Shown piece by piece: positions 15,201-23,945 of a stretch of DNA of 64,000 bases. Every line of letters begins with the position of its first letter. Positions within the stretch are counted from its first letter, which is position 1. The translations under genes were made by a program, and so were the position numbers. The stretch comes from Sphingobacterium sp. HMA12. GTDB lineage: Bacteria > Bacteroidota > Bacteroidia > Sphingobacteriales > Sphingobacteriaceae. The stretch is taken from the NCBI RefSeq assembly GCF_002933815.1, contig NZ_BEYR01000007.1:248001-312000 (forward strand), given 5' to 3'. The notes under the pieces were generated by a model. That model worked only from the letters and a program-made list of their open reading frames with translations. It was not told the origin of the DNA and made no database searches.

Positions 15201-15896
15201 TTAATAAGTAATTTTGGGCTTGCCATTTTCACAGATAACACCTTTAGCTGGCTTGTCATTTTTGTCTGAACAATTCAAGCTCTTGTCCTGTATTCTTTTG
15301 GCACTGTACAAATGATTATATTGTTCTGCCATATTTCCAAACTCAGCGAAGTTTTGTTTATCGGTATATAGTATAGGGATAAATTCACAGTCTTTGCGCA
15401 AGGTAGCAATGTGCCATTTACTTGGATCGTTGCAAGGAACGTCATCAAAAAAGGTCTGCAATTTGGGAAGCAGGTCTGCCAATCGTTGATTGATTTCAGA
15501 TAATTCCAGATCTCTTGCCGAAGCGACTTTCAGTTTACCGGCGATGCAACGTATCCCAAAATGGGGTGGAAGGTAATTGGGGGCTACACTAGTGTTGTAC
15601 ACAATCGGCCCTTTATATACTTTCTGTGCTCTTTCTTTGAGATCTGCGGCCTCGGCAAGTAATTTATTATAGGCTTGCTCGAAGCTCGGATGTACGGGTA
15701 CATAGGTGTAATAGAGTGTATCAATACGGCATTCCTTCAGATCATTGCAAGAAAGATTTTCAGTCAGTTTAACGGCTTGCTGAATTTTATCATCTGCTAG
15801 ACTGGTGAGTTCTTCATAGCTGTCTTCTTTTTTGCATCCGGAAAATAAAAAAATACTCAATAAAATGGTGTAAAATAAGGTTGTTTTTTGCTTCAT
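15201..15896 (-). CDS. Orphan lipoprotein with conserved-looking cysteines (231 aa)
   Basis: Signal peptide with lipobox FLFSGCKK near residue 21. No family is recognised. The mature part is mostly helical in character (long stretches such as AYNKLLAEAADLKERAQKV). It carries about seven cysteines, among them NLSCNDLKEC (about residues 48-57), DVPCNDPSKW, KDCEF, LNCSDK and VICENG. The two motifs SCNDLKECRIDTLYY and PCNDPSKWHIATLRK look like an internal repeat, with Cys-Asn-Asp and a following beta strand. Cysteine pairs could form disulfides outside the cytoplasm. It stands alone, with 323 bp of empty sequence upstream. Confidence 0.7.
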   Translation of the reverse strand: MKQKTTLFYTILLSIFLFSGCKKEDSYEELTSLADDKIQQAVKLTENLSCNDLKECRIDTLYYTYVPVHPSFEQAYNKLLAEAADLKERAQKVYKGPIVYNTSVAPNYLPPHFGIRCIAGKLKVASARDLELSEINQRLADLLPKLQTFFDDVPCNDPSKWHIATLRKDCEFIPILYTDKQNFAEFGNMAEQYNHLYSAKRIQDKSLNCSDKNDKPAKGVICENGKPKITY

Positions 15897-16219
15897 AACT
15901 TGGTTTTTAACCCTAAAACGTGTGTTACGAGATTTTTGCTACATTAAAAGGAGTAATTGATAGAGTTATTCACTTTTTTTATGTCTCCTATTAAATTTTA
16001 TGTGATAAAATGTTGACAGACGAAAAGATGATGAACCAGCTCGCTTTAAAGAGCAATATGCATTTGTGAACTTTCCAGATTGATGCATTTTTATAACGAG
16101 GTTCTGCTTCAATGAGATAATAATCCTCCAATTCTTATGGACGAATTAATAATTACTGACTTGTGATTTTTAGGCTTTAGTTTCTCCATTTTCTTTTTTT
16201 TAATCCGTATCTTCGTGCA
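15897..16219. other. Divergent intergenic region before dnaX
   Basis: This 323-bp stretch has no supported gene. A TATCTTCG sequence at 16208-16215 is one base from TAnnTTTG and stands 5 bp before the dnaX ATG, which would make a nearly leaderless mRNA. Nothing else is evident. Confidence 0.5.
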
Positions 16220-18076
16220 ATGGATAATTTTATTGTTTCTGCACGTAAATACCGCCCGATTACCTTTGATTCGGTTGTAGGTCAGCAACACATTACAGGT
16301 ACCTTAAAAAATGCAATTCACAACAATCAGTTGGCGCAGGCATTTTTATTCTGTGGGCCACGTGGTGTTGGTAAAACTACTTGTGCTCGTATTTTAGCCA
16401 AAACAATAAATTGTGAACAGATCTTACCTGGAACTGAGCCATGTGGCGAATGTGACAGCTGTAAATCCTTTCAAAACGGTAATTCATTCAGTATTCATGA
16501 ACTCGATGCCGCATCCAACAACTCAGTAGATGATATCCGTAATCTCATTGATCAGGTTCGTATACCGCCACAGGCCGGAAAGTATAAGATCTATATCATC
16601 GATGAGGTGCACATGCTCTCGCAGGCTGCTTTCAACGCATTTTTGAAGACATTGGAAGAGCCACCTTCCTATGCGATTTTTATCCTTGCAACAACGGAGA
16701 AACATAAGATTTTGCCGACGATCCTTTCACGTTGTCAGATCTTTGATTTCAATCGTATCAAAGTGGAGGACATGGCAGGTCATCTGGCGAGAATAGCTGA
16801 CCGTGAAGCGATCGCTTATGACCAAGATGGTTTACATATCATTGCGCAAAAGGCGGACGGTGGTCTTCGTGACGCTTTGTCTATGTTTGATCAGATTGTC
16901 AGTTTTTCAAATAAAAACGTAACCTATCAGGCTGTTATTGACAACCTGAATATTCTGGATTACGATTATTATTTTAAGCTAACAGATTCGATCTTGGCAG
17001 AAGATGCTGCGCAAACACTTTTGACATTTAACGAGATTTTGAACCATGGCTTCGATGGAAGTCATTTCATTGCCGGTTTGTCAGCTCATTTTCGCAATCT
17101 GCTGGTGGCCAGAGAACCTGCTACGTTAAAACTATTGGAAGTTAGTGATAGCATACGTCAAAAATATTTGCAGCAAGCACAGAAAGCCTCTTCCGGGCTT
17201 TTATTGTCGGCATTGAATATTTCAAACCAGTGCGAAATAAACTATAAGACAAGCAAAAACCAACGCTTACAGGTAGAGCTTGCTTTGTTGAAAATGTGTC
17301 ATATCGCGAGTGCCATTAAATTAAGCCAGCTTGGTTCTGTACAGATTCCTTCAGCTGCTGAAGGAGTAAAAAAAAAACTCCCTGAGCCAGTAGTTTTGCA
17401 GGCGAAGGAAAGTCCTTCTGCGGCAGTACCTTCTGGAAATACAGGACAAAATGCAACATCAGCACCAATTGTATCGACGCCCGTTACCGTATCCAATCCG
17501 ACAGCAACTGTTTCCAATTCCCAGACTTCGACCGTCAAGCCTGAAGTAAAAAATGAAGCAGTTTCAAATGTGCCGCCAAAAGTTAAAAAAGGGGGATGGG
17601 GATCCTCAGCCTCAGCAATTATTCCATCATTGCCGGATCTGAACACGATTTATGACAACAACTCTGTTGCCAAAGAGGGGGATGAACCGGAATTAATAAG
17701 AGGTACCGAACAGCGTGAGGTCAGCTTTAATCAATTTATAGCCATTTGGAATGCCTATGCCGAGCAGTTGAAAGCGGAAAATAAGATCAACCTGTATACG
17801 ATGATGACGACTACGCAACCTCGTTTGAAGGGCACATTGATTGAGATTGATGTTGAGAATGGTGTACAGATGGATGTATTGCAAAGTGCGAAAGTAGATG
17901 TATTGAATTATCTTCGCGTTAAGCTGCAAAACTTTTCGCTCGATCTCCAAGGGGTTATGATGGAATTCACGGTTTCCCGCAAACCATACACTTCGCAGGA
18001 AAAATATCAGGCAATGGTAAACAAAAATCCGCTTTTAGATACTTTGCGTAAGGAGTTTAACTTGGGTTTAAGCTAA
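16220..18076 (+). CDS. dnaX: DNA polymerase III subunit gamma/tau
   Basis: Clamp-loader ATPase of the replisome; 618 residues. The start is fixed by the conserved SARKYRP motif just after the ATG. The AAA+ module shows Walker A GPRGVGKTT (46-54), a zinc-binding cysteine set C65, C75, C78, C81, Walker B YIIDEVHML, and sensor SRCQIFDFNRI. Residues about 375-470 form a Pro/Ser/Thr/Val-rich linker. The C-terminal 110 residues are likely the tau-type region contacting other replisome parts. I see no frameshift signal as strong as in E. coli: the run of nine A at 17368-17376 (within GVKKKLP) lies before the linker and could in principle allow slippage to a shorter gamma-like product. Confidence 0.97.
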   Translation: MDNFIVSARKYRPITFDSVVGQQHITGTLKNAIHNNQLAQAFLFCGPRGVGKTTCARILAKTINCEQILPGTEPCGECDSCKSFQNGNSFSIHELDAASNNSVDDIRNLIDQVRIPPQAGKYKIYIIDEVHMLSQAAFNAFLKTLEEPPSYAIFILATTEKHKILPTILSRCQIFDFNRIKVEDMAGHLARIADREAIAYDQDGLHIIAQKADGGLRDALSMFDQIVSFSNKNVTYQAVIDNLNILDYDYYFKLTDSILAEDAAQTLLTFNEILNHGFDGSHFIAGLSAHFRNLLVAREPATLKLLEVSDSIRQKYLQQAQKASSGLLLSALNISNQCEINYKTSKNQRLQVELALLKMCHIASAIKLSQLGSVQIPSAAEGVKKKLPEPVVLQAKESPSAAVPSGNTGQNATSAPIVSTPVTVSNPTATVSNSQTSTVKPEVKNEAVSNVPPKVKKGGWGSSASAIIPSLPDLNTIYDNNSVAKEGDEPELIRGTEQREVSFNQFIAIWNAYAEQLKAENKINLYTMMTTTQPRLKGTLIEIDVENGVQMDVLQSAKVDVLNYLRVKLQNFSLDLQGVMMEFTVSRKPYTSQEKYQAMVNKNPLLDTLRKEFNLGLS

Positions 18077-18106
18077 ATCTACCATTCCAATTCCTGTTAA
18101 TTTTTG

Positions 18107-18114
18107 TACCTTTG
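18107..18114 (+). promoter_or_regulatory. -7 promoter box of rlmB
   Basis: TACCTTTG matches TAnnTTTG and lies 36 bp before the rlmB start in the gap after dnaX, so rlmB can be transcribed on its own. Confidence 0.6.
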
Positions 18115-18149
18115 CAATCTCTTCTATTTGGAAGGTAATATTTAGTTTT

Positions 18150-18944
18150 ATGATGCAAGGAAATTTTCAGAGACGTGATCGCGATCACGGCGAAAGACGT
18201 GAAGTAAATCAGATGGTATTCGGTATCCGTGCCGTCATCGAAGCAATCGATAGTGGTAAAGAGATTGAATCACTATTTGTACAACGCGGATTAAGTGGTA
18301 GTTTGATTCTGGAACTGAAATCCTTATTGAAAGAACATGATATTGCTTTTCAGCAAGTGCCTATTGAGAAACTGAACCGTATTACACGTAAAAACCATCA
18401 AGGAGTAATTGCGGTTATTTCGCCAATTACCTATCAAAGTATTGAAGATCTCTTACCCCAGATCTATGAGAAAGGTGAAACTCCTTTACTTTTGATGTTA
18501 GATGGTGTAACTGATGTTCGTAATATGGGGGCTATTGCACGCACGGCTGAATGTTCAGGTGTGCATGCGATCATTGTGCCGAAAAAAGGGTCTGCTGAAA
18601 TAAATCCCGATGCAATTAAAACATCCGCTGGAGCATTGTATAAAATTCCGGTCTGCCGTCATGACAGCCTTTCAAAAGTGGGTAAATTTCTGATAGATTC
18701 AGGGGTGCAATTGGTTGTTAGTACGGAAAAAACAACCTCGAGCATCTATGACGTGGATTATACAGCACCGACCTGTGTCATCATGGGCGCCGAGGATGTC
18801 GGTGTATCGAATGATTTAATCCGTATTGCAGATAATCTGGCCAAGATACCAATGTATGGTGAAATAGGCTCTCTTAATGTGTCTGTATCGGCTGCTGTTG
18901 TTATTTATGAGGCAATTCGTCAACGTCTGCCCAAGAAGTCGTAA
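18150..18944 (+). CDS. rlmB: 23S rRNA (guanosine-2251-2'-O)-methyltransferase RlmB-type
   Basis: SPOUT/TrmH-family 2'-O-methyltransferase, 264 residues. The N-terminal substrate-binding part begins with VFGIRAVIEAIDSGKEIE, typical of RlmB, and contains the NHQGVIAVI segment. The catalytic SpoU domain shows motif 1 DGVTDVRNMGAIARTAE with the catalytic-type Arg, motif 2 IMGAEDVGVSNDL, and motif 3 IPMYGEIGSLNVSVSAAV. RlmB methylates G2251 in the peptidyl-transferase P loop. A second SpoU-type gene is at 63221; this one fits RlmB better because of the complete N-terminal domain. It has its own promoter and terminator. Confidence 0.92.
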   Translation: MMQGNFQRRDRDHGERREVNQMVFGIRAVIEAIDSGKEIESLFVQRGLSGSLILELKSLLKEHDIAFQQVPIEKLNRITRKNHQGVIAVISPITYQSIEDLLPQIYEKGETPLLLMLDGVTDVRNMGAIARTAECSGVHAIIVPKKGSAEINPDAIKTSAGALYKIPVCRHDSLSKVGKFLIDSGVQLVVSTEKTTSSIYDVDYTAPTCVIMGAEDVGVSNDLIRIADNLAKIPMYGEIGSLNVSVSAAVVIYEAIRQRLPKKS

Positions 18945-18968
18945 GAACAGAAAATCTGAAATATAACG

Positions 18969-19000
18969 TAGCCTTTGTCTCTGATAAAGGCTATTTTTTT
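18969..19000 (+). terminator. Rho-independent terminator of rlmB
   Basis: Stem TAGCCTTT / AAAGGCTA with a 9-nt loop, followed by seven T, 24 bp after the rlmB stop. Confidence 0.85.
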
Positions 19001-19122
19001 GAATATAGGTCTTGTTGGTTTCCGCTCGCTGCTTAAACAAAAGGCTGGTTCACTTAATCCAGTTACTGACATCTTAGATGCTTTGTTGTTGCTCCAAGAA
19101 ATAGGCTTGCCTTTTTATTTGG

Positions 19123-20886
19123 TTAAGTATTGTAAATTGCCTCAACCTCTTTTTCATATTTCTGAAGAATGATTTTCCGCTTCATCTTTAAAGTTGGGGT
19201 TAGTTCTCCTGTCTCTATCGTCATTTCATTCGGAATAATTGCAAATTTCTTGATCTGCTCCCAGTTACCAAAATTTTGATTGATGCGATTGAGTTCGGAT
19301 TCAATCTGTTGTTTGACTTCAGCACTGTTCAGAAATTCTATTTTCGGTAGATTTGCCAGCAAAGGGGAGGAGTTTTTGCTCCATTCCAACAGATTGGCAT
19401 AGTTCGGGACAATTAGGGCTGCGGGGAATTTTCGTGACTCACCGATTACCATAACCTGTTCAATAAGAGAAGACTCTACAATCTTGGATTCAAGCTGCTG
19501 GGGCACAATATATTTCCCGCCGGAAGTCTTGAACATCTCTTTCTTGCGGTCGATTATTTTAAGAAATTTGCCGTCAACCCATTGACCGATGTCGCCTGTA
19601 TATAACCAGCCATCTTTAAGCACCTCTGCAGTGGCTTCTTCATTTTTATAATAACCAATCATAATGTTTTCACCTTTGGTGAGGATCTCTCCATCATCGG
19701 CAAGTTTGATTTCGATATTGATCAATGGTAGACCTACCGTGCCAATTCTCATTCCTCTTTTAAAGCAGTTTACGGCAATACAGGGACCTGCTTCGGTCAG
19801 GCCGTAACCTTCATAAATAGGTATTCCTGCAGCCATATACAGGCGGGCGAGTCTTTCCTGTAAGGCTGCGCTGCCCGATGCGATCCCTTTGATATCTCCG
19901 CCTAGGGCCTCCCGCCATTTCGAAAAAACGAGTTTTCGTGCGATATTTAATTTAATGTCATACCACCAGGAGCGGCTTTCCAATGTGTATTGTTCACCGA
20001 CACGAAGCGACCAAAAGAATATCTTACGTTTTAACCCGGTCAGTTTTTCACCTGTTGCAATAATTTTTTCATACACTTTTTCAAGTACACGGGGCACAGC
20101 CGAAAAAATATGTGGCCGGACTGATTTGAAATCTTCTCCAATGGTATCCATCGACTGGGCAAAAAAGATTGTTAGGCCCTTATACATATAGACATATTGA
20201 AATACCCGCTCGTAGGCATGGCAAACCGGCAGAAAGGAGAGTGCACGGTCTCCACGTTCGACAGGAAAGGAATATTCACTGCTCATGGTATCGGCCAATA
20301 GATTACGGTGCGCCAGCATAACTCCTTTCGGATTTCCAGTTGTACCCGATGTATAGATGATTGAAGCCAGGCTCTCGGTATTGACGGCATTTCGAAGTGT
20401 TTCAAGCTGCTCATCAGTGATGGAAGAGCCCTCAGCTATGAAACGTTGCCAATGCGGTATATGCTCTTCCTTGTCTAATGTAAAGATATGTTCCAGAAAC
20501 GGGCATGATGCTCTGATTGAAGTGATCTTGGTATATAGTTTTTTTGAGCTTACAATACAGTTTTTAATCTCAGCATGGTTGAATATATAGCTGTAATCTG
20601 ATTCGGAAATATTTGGATAAATCGCAACGACAACCGCACCAATCTGTTGGATTGCAAAATCGAGGATATTCCATTCAATACGGTTTTCACTGATTAAGGC
20701 CACTTTTTCACCTACCCTGACGCCCAGGGCAATCAGACCTTTGGATACCTGATTGACTCGTTCAATAAATTCTGTATTACTTAACGCTACCCAATCCGTT
20801 CCGTCTTTGTAGGAGAACATTGGAAAGCCGGGTGCATTTTTTTGTTGCAAATAGGCTAAATCAAATAATCTTGTTGCTGTTGGCAT
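19123..20886 (-). CDS. Long-chain fatty acid--CoA ligase (AMP-forming)
   Basis: Adenylate-forming enzyme of 587 residues that activates fatty acids to acyl-CoA with ATP. The ANL-superfamily motifs are clear: P-loop IIYTSGTTGNPKGVML (about 177-192), the EGYGLTEAGP adenine-binding motif (about 361-370), YTGDIGQ with the hinge Asp, and a C-terminal catalytic lysine probably in TPTLKMKRK. The length, the FLPVCHAYERV segment and the lack of a signal peptide fit the large FadD15/Faa-type subfamily, which associates with the inner membrane from the cytosol. It is a lone reverse gene, tail-to-tail with rlmB. Exact chain-length preference cannot be read from sequence. Confidence 0.93.
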   Translation of the reverse strand: MPTATRLFDLAYLQQKNAPGFPMFSYKDGTDWVALSNTEFIERVNQVSKGLIALGVRVGEKVALISENRIEWNILDFAIQQIGAVVVAIYPNISESDYSYIFNHAEIKNCIVSSKKLYTKITSIRASCPFLEHIFTLDKEEHIPHWQRFIAEGSSITDEQLETLRNAVNTESLASIIYTSGTTGNPKGVMLAHRNLLADTMSSEYSFPVERGDRALSFLPVCHAYERVFQYVYMYKGLTIFFAQSMDTIGEDFKSVRPHIFSAVPRVLEKVYEKIIATGEKLTGLKRKIFFWSLRVGEQYTLESRSWWYDIKLNIARKLVFSKWREALGGDIKGIASGSAALQERLARLYMAAGIPIYEGYGLTEAGPCIAVNCFKRGMRIGTVGLPLINIEIKLADDGEILTKGENIMIGYYKNEEATAEVLKDGWLYTGDIGQWVDGKFLKIIDRKKEMFKTSGGKYIVPQQLESKIVESSLIEQVMVIGESRKFPAALIVPNYANLLEWSKNSSPLLANLPKIEFLNSAEVKQQIESELNRINQNFGNWEQIKKFAIIPNEMTIETGELTPTLKMKRKIILQKYEKEVEAIYNT

Positions 20887-20998
20887 TGTGAAAATCCAGT
20901 TCGTATAATTGAGCTAAATTACGTTTTTTTGCGGAGATAAAGGCATTTGAAAAATGGGATGACGCGCATTAAGTTAGCGAGAGAGGAGGATTATAAAC

Positions 20999-21046
20999 GA
21001 AAAAGACTCTGATCTGCAAAACCGGGGCTTTCCAAATCAGAGTCTT
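20999..21046 (-). terminator. Rho-independent terminator of the RNA helicase gene
   Basis: On the reverse strand AAGACTCTGAT pairs with ATCAGAGTCTT (11 bp, 21-nt loop), followed by a T run. It begins 25 bp after the helicase stop. Confidence 0.85.
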
Positions 21047-21070
21047 GATGTGTTTTATTAAATACTAAGT

Positions 21071-22939
21071 CTAGTATTTGCTTTTAGATTCTTTACGTTT
21101 ACCTGAGAAATCACGGAAACCTCCGCCATTGCTACCACGGTCGCGTTTTTCGCCGCTGAATCCGCCTTCACGTCTTCCGCCACGGTCACCGCCTCCGTAT
21201 CCACCTTCACGTCTTCCACCGCGATCACCACCACGGTATCCGCCTTCGCGTCTTCCGCCACGGTCACCACCCCGGCTTCTTCCACGATCACCACCACGGC
21301 CTTCGCCTCTAGTTTCACCAGATACTTCGATACGTACTTGACGACCGTTGTAATCTACACCTTGGAATCCTTGGAATACTTTTTCCACTTCAGCATCTTG
21401 TACCTCAAAGAATGTAAACACACCTTTTAAGTCAATTTTACCGATAGATTTTCCGGAGATGTTCGCGTTGTTACAGATAAAGCCTAACATGTCTCCACGA
21501 GAGAACTCATCTACTGAACCTAAGTTCATGAACAAACGGGTATAACCTTTTGAACCTTCGCGAGAACGACCATCACGTCTGTCACCACGATCTTCACGAG
21601 AACCTTCGCGGGCTTCGATATTTAAATCTGGCGCGTTTTTATAATAATCTAAGAAACGGTTGAATTCAAGGGAAGCAAATCTTTTGATGATATCCTCTTT
21701 TGAAAGAGATTCCAGATTTTCCATAATTGCAGGCAAGAATGGACTGATTTGCTCATCGTTCACTTCGACGTTTTCAATTTTCTTAACGATAGAGAACAAT
21801 TGTTTTTCGCATACTTCAGCACCTTGAGGAACTTGTTTTTTCTCAAAAGGCTTACCGATGATCTTTTCAAGATGACGGATTTTGCTGAGCTCTTTTACGT
21901 TTACCAATGAAAGAGAAATACCGGTTTTACCTGCACGGGCAGTACGACCTGAACGGTGTGTATAGTTTTCTGTTTCATCAGGTAAAGAGAAGTTGATCAC
22001 GTGAGTTACATCACTTACATCAATACCACGAGCGGCTACGTCTGTTGCGATCAGTAATTGTAAACTACGGTCACGGTAACGTTTCATTACTTTATCACGT
22101 TGTTGTTGGGATAAGTCACCGTGCAGCGAGTCTGCATTATAACCATCTTTAATCAACGCTTCAGCGATATCCTGTGTTTCGATTTTTGTACGACAAAATA
22201 CGATTCCAAAGATATCAGGGTTTGAATCCACAATACGTTTGAACGCAGCATATTTATCTTTTGCTTTGATCAAATAATAATGGTGTTCAATGTTGGCGTT
22301 ACCGGTATTTTTTGTACCTACAGTAAGTTCAACAGGATCGGTCATATAATTCTTTGCGATACGACGTACCTCGGAAGGCATTGTCGCCGAAAATAACCAA
22401 GTTTTTTTCTCGTCAGGAGTTTCTGACAAAATGTTGTTGATGTCTTCTTTGAAGCCCATATTGAGCATCTCATCCGCTTCATCTAATACAACATACTTAA
22501 CATTTGAGAAATCAATTGCATTTCTGCCAATGATATCCAACATACGACCTGGGGTCGCTACTACAATTTGCACTCCACGTCTAATTTGACGTAGCTGGTC
22601 TGAGATATTTGCACCTCCATATACAGCAACAACATGTACGTTGTCAACGTATTTAGCAAATTTTTCTAAATCTTTTGAGATTTGTAAACATAATTCCCGA
22701 GTAGGACAAAGGATTAATGCCTGTGGGTGTTTTTGAGAAAAGTCTAATTGCTCTAATAATGGAAGACCAAATGCCGCGGTCTTTCCTGTGCCAGTTTGGG
22801 CTAATCCGACAAAATCGTCGTTACCAGTCAATAAAACAGGAATGGCTTTTTCCTGAATTTCAGAAGGTTTTTCGAAACCTAATTCTGAGATGGCATTAAC
22901 AACTTCCTCACGGATTCCCAGTTCTAAAAATGGGTTCAT
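21071..22939 (-). CDS. DEAD-box ATP-dependent RNA helicase with RGG-rich tail
   Basis: Cytosolic RNA helicase of 622 residues, of the DeaD/CsdA type. Motifs in order: Q-motif FEKPSEIQ (about 24-31), motif I AQTGTGKT, Ia PTRELCLQ, Ib ATPGRMLD, II DEAD, III SATMP, IV IVFCRT, V ATDVAARGID, VI HRSGRTARAG. A DbpA-like RNA-binding domain follows (about 470-550: TRLFMNLGSVDEFSRGD to RQVRIEVSGE). The last 70 residues are an Arg/Gly-rich disordered tail holding three exact-length 13-residue repeats of RGGDRGGRREGGY type. Such enzymes unwind RNA in ribosome assembly and mRNA decay, often at low temperature. The leader carries a hairpin right at the predicted 5' end. Confidence 0.96.
   Translation of the reverse strand: MNPFLELGIREEVVNAISELGFEKPSEIQEKAIPVLLTGNDDFVGLAQTGTGKTAAFGLPLLEQLDFSQKHPQALILCPTRELCLQISKDLEKFAKYVDNVHVVAVYGGANISDQLRQIRRGVQIVVATPGRMLDIIGRNAIDFSNVKYVVLDEADEMLNMGFKEDINNILSETPDEKKTWLFSATMPSEVRRIAKNYMTDPVELTVGTKNTGNANIEHHYYLIKAKDKYAAFKRIVDSNPDIFGIVFCRTKIETQDIAEALIKDGYNADSLHGDLSQQQRDKVMKRYRDRSLQLLIATDVAARGIDVSDVTHVINFSLPDETENYTHRSGRTARAGKTGISLSLVNVKELSKIRHLEKIIGKPFEKKQVPQGAEVCEKQLFSIVKKIENVEVNDEQISPFLPAIMENLESLSKEDIIKRFASLEFNRFLDYYKNAPDLNIEAREGSREDRGDRRDGRSREGSKGYTRLFMNLGSVDEFSRGDMLGFICNNANISGKSIGKIDLKGVFTFFEVQDAEVEKVFQGFQGVDYNGRQVRIEVSGETRGEGRGGDRGRSRGGDRGGRREGGYRGGDRGGRREGGYGGGDRGGRREGGFSGEKRDRGSNGGGFRDFSGKRKESKSKY
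21158..21274 (-). repeat. Three tandem 39-bp units coding RGG-type 13-residue repeats
   Basis: The helicase tail is coded by three 39-bp units (RGGDRGGRREGGY, the same again, and GGGDRGGRREGGF). Copy number may vary between strains by slippage. Confidence 0.8.
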
Positions 22940-22955
22940 GAAATATTATATACAA

Positions 22956-22971
22956 TAGGCACTATTGCCTA
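22956..22971 (-). other. Hairpin at the 5' end of the helicase mRNA
   Basis: TAGGCA-CTAT-TGCCTA is a perfect 6-bp stem with a 4-nt loop, located 16 bp upstream of the ATG and just after the predicted transcription start near 22974. A 5'-terminal stem can protect mRNA or tune translation; this is inference. Confidence 0.5.
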
Positions 22972-22979
22972 AGGCGTTG

Positions 22980-22987
22980 CAAAGGTA
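22980..22987 (-). promoter_or_regulatory. -7 promoter box of the RNA helicase gene
   Basis: Reverse-strand TACCTTTG, a perfect TAnnTTTG match and the same octamer as at rlmB, 40 bp upstream of the ATG. Confidence 0.6.
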
Positions 22988-23159
22988 AGAATAATATTTG
23001 AATAATCAAAGAATTTAAATAATTGATTTTTAATGAGATTGAGGGATTTCAAATTAAAGGGATAAAAACTTTATTCGCGGTGTATAGTTAATGATAAGCT
23101 GAAAAGTATTATTTTGATTGTAAACTATTTTGCTTCGTTGTGCTTTCTTTATTCATTTA

Positions 23160-23175
23160 TTAACAAAAACTTAAT
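23160..23175 (+). promoter_or_regulatory. PhoB-type direct repeat before the ECF sigma gene
   Basis: TTAAC at 23160 and TTAAT at 23171 are 11 bp apart and end 10 bp before the -7 box, the same geometry as at 6569, 9518 and 41882. With only two copies in AT-rich DNA this is the weakest of the four sites. Confidence 0.45.
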
Positions 23176-23185
23176 ATCTCAACCT

Positions 23186-23193
23186 TATTTTTG
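23186..23193 (+). promoter_or_regulatory. -7 promoter box of the ECF sigma gene
   Basis: TATTTTTG matches TAnnTTTG. The predicted transcription start, near 23199, is only a few bases before the ATG at 23202, so the mRNA would be almost leaderless. Confidence 0.5.
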
Positions 23194-23201
23194 GTATTAG
23201 T

Positions 23202-23816
23202 ATGGATCAGATACCAATTATATATCAGCAGTGGCTACAGGCTATTAAAGAGCGGAATGATACGAATGCTTATGCTGAGTTATATCAATACTGTTGGAAA
23301 GATCTCTATCAACATGCCGCCCGGCGTATTCTTGATTCGCAAGATGTTGAAGATATTCTTCAGGAACTGTTTGTTCAGTTTTGGGAAAAACGTCATACGA
23401 TCGATATCCAAATTAATCTTCCTGCCTATCTCAAGGGAATGCTCAAATATAAAATTATAGATTTTTTCAATTCCAATAAGGCAAAGGATAAACTCTTGGA
23501 TCATTGGAGTAAACATATTTTCGATTACGTACAGCATCATCCGGAAGAACTTGAAACTTACCTCATGCTAGAAAAGATGCTGGAAGATGAATTGGAAATT
23601 ATGCCGCATAATATGCGGCAGGTACTCTTGTTGAAGTGGGAGCATCTATCAATTCGTGAGATAGCACTGCGGATGGGACTCTCTGAACAAACTGTAAAAA
23701 ATAACCTTACAGAAGCGTCCAAAAGACTGAAGAAAGCAATAACCGGCTATCAAAATGTTCAAGATGGCAGTTTTACCCTCCTGCTTATTTTTATTTTGGA
23801 GGAGCTCTCCAGATAA
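23202..23816 (+). CDS. FecI-type ECF RNA polymerase sigma factor
   Basis: Extracytoplasmic-function sigma factor of 204 residues. Region 2 (about 25-95) shows the acidic DVEDILQELFVQFWEKR segment that binds the core enzyme and the -10 element. Region 4 (about 140-190) shows the helix-turn-helix LSIREIALRMGLSEQTVKNNLTEASKRLK. It opens the standard Bacteroidota signalling cassette of sigma, FecR anti-sigma and STN-TonB receptor. In such systems ligand binding to the receptor frees the sigma factor to transcribe the receptor operon. The hydrophobic tail FTLLLIFILEEL (about 190-202) is a little unusual. A PhoB-type repeat sits in front of the promoter, so supply of this sigma may itself respond to the orphan response regulator at 41921. 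Confidence 0.92.
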   Translation: MDQIPIIYQQWLQAIKERNDTNAYAELYQYCWKDLYQHAARRILDSQDVEDILQELFVQFWEKRHTIDIQINLPAYLKGMLKYKIIDFFNSNKAKDKLLDHWSKHIFDYVQHHPEELETYLMLEKMLEDELEIMPHNMRQVLLLKWEHLSIREIALRMGLSEQTVKNNLTEASKRLKKAITGYQNVQDGSFTLLLIFILEELSR

Positions 23817-23945
23817 ATGGCAGCCGTCTGGTGGTCATTGCAGCATTAAAAAATCAATTTAACAATTCTTTTATAAAACATTAACCATTTATTGAAGTAC
23901 TTTCGGGCTTTTTTGAAGACTTGTATATAAACAGCAGGCAAAAAA

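Noticed and set aside
17368..17376. Programmed frameshift site in dnaX
   Set aside because: A run of nine A exists, but without a clear stimulating stem-loop or a near stop giving a gamma-sized product; noted in the gene entry only as a possibility.
18975..19172. 65-aa forward ORF after rlmB
   Set aside because: It starts inside the rlmB terminator stem and runs into the 3' end of the acyl-CoA ligase; composition is not protein-like.
21158..21274. Possible CRISPR-like array
   Set aside because: The 39-bp units are contiguous, in frame and lie in a coding RGG tail, with no unique spacers.
21078..21341. Pro/Arg/Ser-rich forward ORF
   Set aside because: It is the antisense of the RGG repeat tail of the RNA helicase.
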